Source: Deltaproteobacteria bacterium
GTDB taxonomy: Bacteria > Desulfobacterota > Desulfobacteria > Desulfobacterales > JAFDCJ01
NCBI GenBank assembly: GCA_024277475.1
Contig: JAJRVC010000071.1
Span: 1-12,271 of the forward strand
Reading direction: 5' to 3'
DNA: 12,271 nt
Positions 1-6,900 of this stretch are shown here, piece by piece; the stretch's first letter is position 1, and every line of letters starts with the position of its first letter. A model generated the notes under the pieces. That model was not told the origin of the DNA. It ran no database searches and saw nothing but the letters and a program-made list of their open reading frames with translations. Both the position numbers and the translations under genes were made by a program.

Positions 1-1
1 A

Positions 2-109
2 ACCAAGCATTATGAAAAAGGCAAAAAGATTTCTAACAAACAAATGGCGTCACTCAAAATCAATCGACATGAAATATTCCCCCAATGGAATTACACTTTA
101 ATGGCATGA
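2..109 (+). CDS. Transposase, C-terminal fragment (ISAzo13-like), cut by window edge
   Basis: An open frame enters from the left edge and stops with TGA at 107-109. It reads 35 residues, including HYEKGKKIS, MASLKINRHEIF and PQWNYTLMA. The order Tyr-x-x-Gly-x-Lys-[IV]-[ST], a mid-helix Leu-x-[IL]-x-Arg, then [PE]-x-W-N-Y-T close to the stop is how I remember ISAzo13-family (DDE) transposases ending. The catalytic part is outside the window, so neither activity nor completeness can be judged. A different frame over the same bases (12-101) also starts with ATG but gives a basic 29-residue peptide without family resemblance. The insertion sequence end should lie within roughly the next 100 bases; an 8-base direct repeat TGTGAAAT occurs at 113-120 and 143-150. 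Family assignment rests on a short tail and is moderately sure. Confidence 0.6.
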   Translation, partial: TKHYEKGKKISNKQMASLKINRHEIFPQWNYTLMA

Positions 110-173
110 AAATGTGAAATTATTCTTGAGTGACTCCTTAGTTGTGAAATCTTTGCATTTTATACGAAAACAT

Positions 174-193
174 TTCCGGTTTATCTGGGTTAG
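174..193 (+). repeat. Dispersed 20-bp repeat, copy 1
   Basis: The segment starting TTCCGGTTTAT and ending GGGTTAG differs by one base from 3384-3403 (T versus C at position 12 of the unit). Here it follows the insertion sequence tail and does not lead into a gene; the downstream ATG at 206 opens only a six-codon frame. A shorter related string, TCCGGTTTAGG, is found at 445-455, directly before the SDR gene. Confidence 0.65.
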
Positions 194-261
194 TTATAGA
201 AAAATGACTCAACAGTCAAGTTAGAAAAAGGGTAAAATTAATAGGGTAAAAATCGTTTTTA

Positions 262-270
262 TGCTATAGT
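262..270 (+). promoter_or_regulatory. Possible extended -10 promoter element for the SDR gene
   Basis: TGCTATAGT matches an extended -10 box (TG, one base, then TATAGT, five of six bases of TATAAT). No good -35 box lies 16-18 bases upstream (the region reads TAGGGT), but extended -10 promoters can do without one. The predicted start of transcription would be about 185 bases before the SDR start codon. Prediction from sequence only. Confidence 0.3.
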
Positions 271-379
271 ATTTTAATATTCCTGCCGCCGCAACGACGG
301 AAATTCGAAGAAGGAATTTTTTCGACCTTAAAAACTACTCTTATAAAACCGACTGAGCGAACTGACATCCTAAAACATT

Positions 380-393
380 CAATAGGCAATAGG
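380..393. repeat. Two-unit heptamer tandem repeat (CAATAGG)
   Basis: CAATAGG occurs twice in direct succession. On its own it would be unremarkable; it is listed because four other 7-bp-period arrays with different units occur in this window. Confidence 0.55.
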
Positions 394-452
394 AAATTCC
401 CCGATAAATCGGGATTTACGCTACGCTACAACCGGCTAAGTTTGTCCGGTTT

Positions 453-458
453 AGGTGA
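453..458 (+). promoter_or_regulatory. Ribosome-binding site that decides the SDR start
   Basis: AGGTGA ends five bases before the ATG at 464. An in-frame GTG at 455 would extend the protein by three residues, but that GTG lies inside the Shine-Dalgarno-like sequence itself, so ATG 464 is the better start. Confidence 0.65.
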
Positions 459-463
459 TTCAT

Positions 464-1300
464 ATGTATCAGGATCTGAAAGGGAAAATCGCCCTGGTGA
501 CCGGCGCCGGCAAAAAAAATGGCATCGGTTATGCGATTGCCAGAAAAATGGCTGAAAGCGGGGCGAATGTAGTTATTGCGGATTTAGTAAAAACAAAGGA
601 TGGGAACAATCCGCTGATTTCCGGTATGCGGGATGAAATGCTAAACCTTGTGGAGAATCTGGCCGGACAATTTGGAATACAGGCTTTATTTGTCGATGTG
701 GATGTGACCCGCAGCGCCTCGATCAAGCAGATGGTGGATGCGGTTAATTCAAAATTTGGGCACATACATATTCTCTGCAACAATGCGGGTACTGTGTTAG
801 GGGTTCCCAATGCCGTCCATACTTATGATGAAGATGCCTGGATGAAAACCGTGGATGTTAATCTTCACGGAGTGTTTCGGGTTTCAAAAGCCGTTGTTCC
901 TTTGATGATGGATACGGGCGGTACAATCATCAACATCGCTTCCAGGGCTGCGAAAGTCCCTCCGCTGTTTAACGGAGCCTATGCTGTTGCTAAAGCAGGG
1001 GTCGTCATGCTGACCAAAGTCATGGCCAGAGAGCTATCCGGAAGTGGCATTCGGGTCAATGCAGTCTGCCCGGGTGTTATTACAACCGACTTTACCCAAT
1101 GGCGCTTCGAGTTGGAAGCACAAATTCTAAATTCGACTACAGAAGATCGTCAAGCGGAAATGGTTCAAACAATCCCCCTGGGTCGTCTGGGAACTTCGGA
1201 AGAAGTAGCCAACCTGGTGGCATTTCTGGCCTCCGGCCAGTCTTCTTATATGACCGGGCAAGCTATTAATGTTACAGGGGGGCAGCTGATGGAACTGTGA
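464..1300 (+). CDS. Short-chain dehydrogenase/reductase (SDR), FabG-like
   Basis: This is a 278-residue classical-type NAD(P)-dependent oxidoreductase of the SDR superfamily, expected to be cytosolic and to interconvert an alcohol and a ketone. What is visible: the Rossmann glycine motif TGAGKKNGIG at residues 13-22, an acidic D40 after the second strand (which tends to favour NAD(H)), NNAG at 106-109, N133, S160, and the YxxxK pair Y173 and K177, giving a complete Asn-Ser-Tyr-Lys tetrad. VCPGVITTDF (201-210) and the C-terminal TGQAINVTGG are the usual SDR substrate-loop and closing strands. Residues 41-75 are longer than in FabG (about 245 residues), which explains the greater length. The gene stands alone between spacers and is convergent with the antiporter gene. 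The substrate cannot be read from the sequence; 3-oxoacyl-ACP reductase, a sugar dehydrogenase or a hydroxyacyl-CoA dehydrogenase are all possible. Confidence 0.93.
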   Translation: MYQDLKGKIALVTGAGKKNGIGYAIARKMAESGANVVIADLVKTKDGNNPLISGMRDEMLNLVENLAGQFGIQALFVDVDVTRSASIKQMVDAVNSKFGHIHILCNNAGTVLGVPNAVHTYDEDAWMKTVDVNLHGVFRVSKAVVPLMMDTGGTIINIASRAAKVPPLFNGAYAVAKAGVVMLTKVMARELSGSGIRVNAVCPGVITTDFTQWRFELEAQILNSTTEDRQAEMVQTIPLGRLGTSEEVANLVAFLASGQSSYMTGQAINVTGGQLMEL

Positions 1301-1357
1301 TGTTAATCAGGCTTCAGATCAGTAGATACCTGGGGCCAGGGGGTCCGGCACTAATTT

Positions 1358-1398
1358 CTCCCTGAAAGGGAATGTTTGTGGTATTGCATATAAGTGCC
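1358..1398 (+). repeat. Dispersed approximately 41-bp repeat, copy 1
   Basis: This segment starts CTCCCTGAAA and ends CATATAAGTGCC, with the middle similar to the copy at 10262-10302 (same orientation; the ten starting bases and the string CATATAAGTG are identical, the middle is degenerate). It lies in the 196-base spacer between the convergent SDR and antiporter genes, which holds no other recognisable gene. Confidence 0.5.
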
Positions 1399-1475
1399 TT
1401 GTGAACTAATATGCCACCCTCCCCCCAGTGTCTTTTTACTTCATTCAACATTCCCTATTCAAATACCTCCGTCCT

Positions 1476-1503
1476 CTATGCGCTATGCCCTTTGCTCTAT
1501 GCT
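1476..1503. repeat. Heptamer tandem array (CTATGCN), four units, overlapping the antiporter 3' end
   Basis: Four consecutive 7-mers CTATGCG, CTATGCC, CTTTGCT and CTATGCT. The stop codon of the minus-strand antiporter gene (1497-1499) lies in the last unit, because the complement of CTATGC contains TAG. The last codons of that gene are thus made of array sequence. Confidence 0.6.
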
Positions 1504-3080
1504 TTAACATCGATGGTTTGACAAACATGTTCGGCAAAGCCGTACCCGGCCTCGGCATATAAATTAAAGACGGCGTGCGCGCCTGCTTCTTTCAATTCTC
1601 CGACATCATCATCGAATTGTGCTGTAGCGGCAATCGATCCGACAAACTTCATTTCAGTCAACTGGGCCACGGCGGCCATATTCGCCGTGTGTTCCGGCAT
1701 GGTAAGCAAGACCATCTGTATTTTCCCCTCATGTTGGCGGGTTTTGGACCAGAAGTCATGATCCGTGGGATCACCGAGGACGACCCGGCGACCGGCTTCA
1801 AGGTGTTTTTTTACGGTTTCTTCATCAAAATCGACCCCAATGACCACCTCACCGTGACGCCGGCGCATGTCGTCATAAGCACCGGTGCCGACACGTCCCA
1901 TGCCGAAAACAGCAATCTCGGCATCCCCCGGATCAAGGGGCTGGTCCTCGGCAAGTCGCGTTTTGGTCTCGAACCGTTTCAATCGCCCGGCCAATCGTGA
2001 ATAAATTGAATGGACAAATGAATTCAACGGTGATGCCAATATGAGGGTTATAGACAGGGCGATGGCAAGGATGACAAGCCATTCACTTCCTATCCAGCCG
2101 TTCTTGAAACCGGTGGTAGCGATCAGAAGACCGAATTCGCTGTAAGTGGCAAGGCTGAACGATGCCAGCAGGGACGTTCGTGCCCGCAATTTGAACCGGG
2201 TGAGTAGCAGAAAAAAGAGGACCACTTTGAAAACCACCCCCACCGTCAGCAACCCGGCAATACCAGCAGCTTGAAGTGTAGGGGCGCCGGACAAGCCGAT
2301 GCTGAGAAAAAAGCCTACGAGAAACAAATCTTTAAAACTTAACAGGGTCTGGGCCATTTCGCCTGCCTTCGGGTGGCCTGCTACAAGAATACCCACAATC
2401 AGAGCGCCCAGATCGGGTTTTAACCCCACGGATTCAAAGCCACCGGCACCCAGCCCCAAGGCCAAAAATACGCTGAAAAGGAGGAGAAGCTCCCGATGAC
2501 CGACACGATCTAAAATGGTAAAGAACAGCGGCTTGGCAACCAAAAGGCCGCCTACCAGTGCAATGGCCCAGGGCGAAGGGATTTTCCCCGTTGAGAAGGT
2601 CAAAAAAAGGACGGCGAAAATATCCTGCATGATCAGAATGCCGATGGATACACGGCCGTGCAGGGAAGACATCTCCCCCCGTTCTTCCAGCACCTTAACA
2701 GCAAACACCGTGCTGGAAAAACTCAGCGCAAAGGCAATCATCAAAGATAGTTTTAAATCCAGCGAACTGAACGCCGACAATCCCCAGAGGCTGAGGGCAA
2801 AGATGCCGGCTCCGAAAACAAGGACGGTTATCGCCATGTGAATCGATGCAGCGGCCCATATTTCGGGATTTACCAGACTGCGAAGCCGCAGTTTCAAACC
2901 GATGGAAAACAGCAGCAGCGTGACACCCAGATCGGCAATCTTTTCAAGTGTCCCACCGCCTTCAACACCGAGAGCCTGGAGTACAAAGCCGGCGATCAAA
3001 TACCCGACCAGCGGCGGCAGGCTCGCACGGTTGACTGCAAAACCCAGAATAAATGCGACCAGTATCCACAGTGGATCCAT
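1497..3080 (-). CDS. Kef-type (CPA2) cation:proton antiporter with C-terminal NAD-binding domain
   Basis: A 527-residue inner-membrane protein of the monovalent cation:proton antiporter-2 family, likely exchanging K+ or Na+ for H+. Residues 1-365 hold about 12 hydrophobic segments with family motifs: LPPLVGYLIAGF at the N-terminus, LSFSSTVFAVKVLEERGE near 119-136, the MQD motif with D153 in the ion-translocation region, and GLKPDLGALIVGILVAG near 219-235. A linker leads to a Rossmann-fold RCK_N/TrkA-N domain (about 387-510) with GMGRVG at 393-398 and acidic D417, so NAD(H) binding is expected. No TrkA-C domain follows, making it shorter than KefB/KefC (about 600 residues) and closer to YbaL-like or other single-RCK antiporters. 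ATG 3080 has AAGGA eight bases upstream (3089-3093), and a promoter is visible at 3167-3195. It is a single gene. The transported ion is unknown. Confidence 0.92.
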   Translation of the reverse strand: MDPLWILVAFILGFAVNRASLPPLVGYLIAGFVLQALGVEGGGTLEKIADLGVTLLLFSIGLKLRLRSLVNPEIWAAASIHMAITVLVFGAGIFALSLWGLSAFSSLDLKLSLMIAFALSFSSTVFAVKVLEERGEMSSLHGRVSIGILIMQDIFAVLFLTFSTGKIPSPWAIALVGGLLVAKPLFFTILDRVGHRELLLLFSVFLALGLGAGGFESVGLKPDLGALIVGILVAGHPKAGEMAQTLLSFKDLFLVGFFLSIGLSGAPTLQAAGIAGLLTVGVVFKVVLFFLLLTRFKLRARTSLLASFSLATYSEFGLLIATTGFKNGWIGSEWLVILAIALSITLILASPLNSFVHSIYSRLAGRLKRFETKTRLAEDQPLDPGDAEIAVFGMGRVGTGAYDDMRRRHGEVVIGVDFDEETVKKHLEAGRRVVLGDPTDHDFWSKTRQHEGKIQMVLLTMPEHTANMAAVAQLTEMKFVGSIAATAQFDDDVGELKEAGAHAVFNLYAEAGYGFAEHVCQTIDVKA

Positions 3081-3166
3081 TGAGATGTTCCTTTTCAGAG
3101 GAAATATTGTTGACTAACAAATGGCCTTGTCATAGTTTAGAGTGTTAAATTACCGTTATTCAAGTT

Positions 3167-3195
3167 TTTATACAATTAATTATTATCATCGTCAA
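3167..3195 (-). promoter_or_regulatory. Sigma70-like promoter for the antiporter gene
   Basis: On the minus strand, TTGACG (3195-3190, five of six matches to TTGACA) is followed after exactly 17 bases by TATAAA (3172-3167, five of six to TATAAT). Transcription would start near 3160, giving a leader of about 80 bases before the ATG at 3080. This is the best promoter match seen in the window. Confidence 0.6.
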
Positions 3196-3415
3196 ATATC
3201 CAAGAATCAACTCTCCGCCTCAAGCGGACCCGGGTTAGAGTTTTAATTTTGAATTCTTTGTCCTCCAGAGGCGGGTCTACGACATTTTATGAAAAAACTT
3301 TTTCACCATGAAAACACGAAATTTGTCTTATCTTTTTTCGAGTTTTCGTCCTTTCGCGCTTTCGTGATTAATTTCTTTTTTGGTTCCGGTTTATCCGGGT
3401 TAGGGAGGTGTCAGA
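3196..3415. other. Repeat-rich spacer before the lipoprotein gene
   Basis: No gene is supported here. The bases form nested imperfect inverted repeats: TCCGC-CTCAA-GCGGA at 3214-3228, CCGCCTC (3215-3221) against GAGGCGG (3268-3274), and an A/T-rich imperfect inverted repeat from about 3299 to 3373 with AAACACGAAA on the left and TTTCG-type strings on the right. A 62-codon open frame starting at 3289 is made entirely of this repeat DNA and runs over the lipoprotein start, so I do not call it. The spacer ends with the dispersed repeat at 3384-3403. Confidence 0.55.
3384..3403 (+). repeat. Dispersed 20-bp repeat, copy 2, abutting a ribosome-binding site
   Basis: One base different from 174-193. 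Its last base is the first G of GGGAGGTG (3403-3410), the Shine-Dalgarno sequence of the lipoprotein gene, so the repeat forms the leader of that gene. Confidence 0.65.
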
Positions 3416-3949
3416 ATGAAAAAAATGAGACTTTGGGTCATGTTGCTTGTTTTGCCGGTGTTGGCCGGTTGCGCTAAAGAACAGATTTACAGCAGTAACC
3501 CGCCGATGCAAACGGTCAGCACGTCAATTTTTGAGGTTAAAGTGGAACCTCTGCGGGCCGAAGGTTACAATTACTATAACAAATTCCGCTATCAGTTTAC
3601 CAACAAGACCAATGGGGACCTTATCATTGACTGGTCGGAAACATTTTATTTGCGAAATGGGAAGAGATACGGCCACTTCGGGTGGATCGGTCTAACCTTT
3701 GAGGAATTAAGGGAAATCAAAGAACAGCCGGACATTACAATTGCTCCCGGAAAAACGGATCCAATTGAAATCTTTCCTCTAAAATTAGTTGGCTGGAAGC
3801 AAGAAGGCATCAGAATGAAAGCCACCACGCCCGAGGCGGGTTTTACCCTCACCCCCCTTCCCGAGGGGGAAAACGGTATGAGTATTGCTGTTCTCAAAGA
3901 TGGGAAACTGTTACGTAAAAAAATTCTGGTTAATATAAAACTGAATTGA
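3416..3949 (+). CDS. Putative lipoprotein of unknown function
   Basis: A 177-residue exported protein. The N-terminus is a lipoprotein signal: basic MKKMR, hydrophobic LWVMLLVLPV, and lipobox LAGC with the lipidated cysteine at C19. Aspartate does not follow the cysteine (Ala-Lys do), so outer-membrane sorting is likely if a Lol system is present. The mature part is rich in alternating beta-type segments (EVKVEPL, KFRYQFTNKT, GDLIIDW, IEIFPLKLVGW, KKILVNIKL) and has no cysteine or clear catalytic motif; a single beta-sandwich-like domain is plausible. The start is well supported by GGGAGGTG five bases upstream. An alternative frame over 3447-3695 lacks such support. The gene converges on the AsmA gene, with 50 bases between the stops. 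I do not recognise a named family; a role in the envelope is inferred from the signal only. Confidence 0.82.
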   Translation: MKKMRLWVMLLVLPVLAGCAKEQIYSSNPPMQTVSTSIFEVKVEPLRAEGYNYYNKFRYQFTNKTNGDLIIDWSETFYLRNGKRYGHFGWIGLTFEELREIKEQPDITIAPGKTDPIEIFPLKLVGWKQEGIRMKATTPEAGFTLTPLPEGENGMSIAVLKDGKLLRKKILVNIKLN

Positions 3950-3971
3950 TTTAGTGCGTAAGCGTTCACGA

Positions 3972-3988
3972 GTTCAAAGGATTTGAAC
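3972..3988. terminator. Hairpin between convergent genes, possible bidirectional terminator
   Basis: Perfect 7-bp stem GTTCAAA / TTTGAAC with a GGA loop, placed 23 bases after the lipoprotein stop and 12 bases after the AsmA stop on the other strand. Neither side has a T-run, so intrinsic termination is only possible, not shown. Confidence 0.35.
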
Positions 3989-3999
3989 GGCTACTACCT

Positions 4000-6900
4000 T
4001 TATTTCCCAAAAAGCCTTTTAAAAAAAACACCGGATTTTTTCTCTTTTTTCTTCTCATCTCCGGCAGCGGTTTCTTTAGATGATTCTCCCGCTTTCTTCG
4101 CGCCTGAAGCTTGATCTGTTTTTGCAGTCACTCCCAACGCAACTGCGCAGGGGTCCTGCTTGCCCACCGATACATCCGCAAAGAAGGCGGCAATGCCGAT
4201 CGGTCCTAATGCCAGGGCGCCGGCCATTTTACCGATCACAAAAGCCGTCCGGCCGGGATCAATGGCGAGGTGCGGGTTGGCGAGGGTACCGCCCAGTCGA
4301 AACGGCTGGGAGAATTCCTTGAAGCTGAAGCTGATATTAGCAGGCAAGGCTCCCTTTTTGGGCGTTGGCTTGATGCCTAGATCCAGGCTTTCGGTTTTCA
4401 AGTTCACATCACCCGCGCTGAAAATGCTCGTTTGGTCGGTATCTATTAATATCTTTACATCTGCCAGAGCGTGTTTGATTGTGATATGATTGACAAACCA
4501 GTTAATCTGGGTGTATTTTCTTTTTTGCTGAAAAGGATTGAGCATTCCCAGGACACCGCTGCCAAGATACTTCTCAAGCAGTTCGAGGTATTTGCTATCC
4601 GCGCGCCCATCGCTCATGGCGATACGAATATTGCCGTTGAGACCTGCCATCAAGTCTGCAACCGAGTCGCCGGAGCCATCCAAATTAAAAGTCGTATCCA
4701 TATTGCCTTCGACGCTGCGCTGATATCCCAGCTGATCCAGCATCGGGCCTATTTCAAGCTGATCGATAGCCAGGGTCGCCGCCAGTGCGGCAGGTTTTTC
4801 TTGTGATCGCAAATTGAACCGGACGTCTGCATTTCCCCCACCGATTGTAAATTTAAACGGCCTTATCTCCAGGTTGCCGTCTTTTAGCAGGGCATCCATG
4901 ATCACATCTCTAAGTGCAATTGTCCGAAACAGAACCTGTTTGCTCCGAAGTTTTAGATCGACATCAATCGTCCGAAGCCCCGCCAACGGAAGCGGCTCAG
5001 ATGGAAAAACCTTCCCATTTTGGACACGGGATTTTGAAGACTCGGCTTTCGCTTTTGATTTTTGATCTTTTTGGACAACGGGCTCAGTGGATTGCACTTT
5101 TACCGTGGCCTTCTGTTTATCCTCGGCAAGAAGCGGTCGCAGGTCTAGTTTATCCACCGACAGCTCGGCTTTTAAATGCGGCCGTTTGCCGGATAAAACC
5201 AATTCCAGCCAACCCTTGCTTTTGTTATCTCCCCAGGCAGCATCGAAAGCGGGAATCTTGTAAACATTAGGCGCAGAATCGATAAATTGGCCGGAAACAT
5301 TGAAGGGTCCCGGATAAGGTATGTCGGGGCCCCCCATCTTTTTAAAATTTGACAAATCGTTGCCCTTAACGCTGAACTCCAGTTTAATTCCCTTGACAGC
5401 CGACAGATCGCTGATCGATCCCTTGAGCAAAACTTCGATTAGATTTTTACGACCCAAATTAAAATTCAGATCGGCGAGGGCCAATTTTTTGCCGGCACCG
5501 ACCAGTTTGAAGGCCAGTTTCAGCGGCCCGAGGTCCTCAATGCGGGAGAGTGTTTCCAGGTCCGGGAAAGTCACCGGCCGCAGGCTAAATTTGGAGGCCA
5601 CGAGATCGGTTGCCAACCTTAGTTGATTGCCGCTTAAATCCAAATCGAGGGAGCCGGTAATATTGTTTTTTCCAAGCTTGAACGCCAAATTACCAAGCTT
5701 GTATTGTTTTTTAGCAGATCCCTTCAGCCTGCCGGATAGTGCATAGGACCCTTTAAGGGGTATGGATTGACCGGTGATCTTGACGAGGTTGGCAACCTCA
5801 TTTCCCTGAATATTAAAATTAAGATCGATGCCGCTTTGAGTGGTGAGATCCTTGATTGAACCCTTGACCCGGACTGCGAGCAGCTGCTCGCTGCCGGCTT
5901 GCAGTTCTAATTTCGATAGGAACCATTGACTGCCCTTGACGATCACCTTCGAGTGTATTTTTAGCGGCCCCAGGTCATCTATTTTGTTGAGGTTGGCGTA
6001 GGTAGCCTCCTTGGGAATGGGAACCGGTTTCAGATTGAATTTTCGGGTAGATAAGTCCACCTCGTATTGAGGCGATTGGGTTGCCAGGTTAAAACCCAGC
6101 CTGCCGGTCAGTTCAGTATCTGCCAACTTGAGTTTAAAATCGTTGACCTTAAAATCGGAGGGGGCCGGATCACTGATTTTGCCGGAGATGGCATACGTCC
6201 CTTGGCCCGGCACCGGGACGAAAAGAAAAGGTTGTCCGATGATTTCTTTGAGTTTTGTCAACTCATTGCCCCGCAGAGAGAACTTAAGATCGATACCACG
6301 CCGGGCCACGAGATCTTCAACCGAACCGGTCAGGCGAACCTCGGCCGATTTCAATGATCCGGCCTGCAAATCCACCTTTTTGAGGACAATCTCCCGGGAA
6401 AAACCGGCCAGGCTGACGGCCAGTTTGACGGGGCGGACCTGGTCCAGGCCTTTGGCCCACCCCTGCCCGGCAAGCTCCGGCAGGAGAACGCTTGGCAGGT
6501 CCAGTTTCGGCAATGACAATTTTGCCTTCAGCTGCGGGCGAACGCCTCTTAAATCCAGATTCAGGGATCCCCTGATATCGTTTTTCCCAATGGTAATCTT
6601 CAGATCGGGAATCTCGAGATTCTTGTGGACCGGGATAAGAACCTTGCCGGCGGCACTGAAGGAACCCCGAACCGGTGGCGGCTGCCCGATCACTTGCTCT
6701 AAATTGGCCAGATCTTTGCCGCGAGCCTGGAAGTCAATATTGACCCCTTGCAGTTTTATCAGGTCGTCAATGATACCGTTTAGATGAATCTCGGCCAGAT
6801 CAGGAGTGCCGATTTTAAGATCGAGTTTTTTAATGGCCGGTTTTTCAACCGGACCTGTCATTTTAAGATCCAGATTAAATTGTCCGAACCTGAACTTTTG

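Larger units (their letters stand above)
110..463. other. Non-coding spacer between transposase tail and SDR gene
   Basis: No convincing gene is visible in these 354 bases. They contain the presumed end of the insertion sequence, a dispersed 20-bp repeat copy (174-193), a direct repeat AGGGTAAAA at 230-238 and 243-251, an extended -10-like element at 262-270, a two-unit heptamer array (380-393), and a small perfect inverted repeat CCCGAT-AA-ATCGGG at 400-413. The base composition is AT-rich up to about 280 and then more mixed. This looks like mosaic repeat DNA rather than a decayed coding region. Confidence 0.6.

Noticed and set aside
1575..2000. A 141-codon plus-strand open frame opposite the antiporter gene
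   Set aside because: It is complementary to the NAD-binding domain coding region and has no family resemblance.
3289..3477. A 62-codon plus-strand open frame before the lipoprotein gene
   Set aside because: It consists of an imperfect inverted repeat plus the dispersed repeat, has no ribosome-binding site and overlaps the well-supported lipoprotein start in another frame.
6128..6787. A 219-codon plus-strand open frame, with several shorter ones, inside 4000-8097
   Set aside because: They lie opposite the AsmA-family gene, whose repeat pattern is clearly coding; their translations are rich in Arg, Ser and Pro without any motif.
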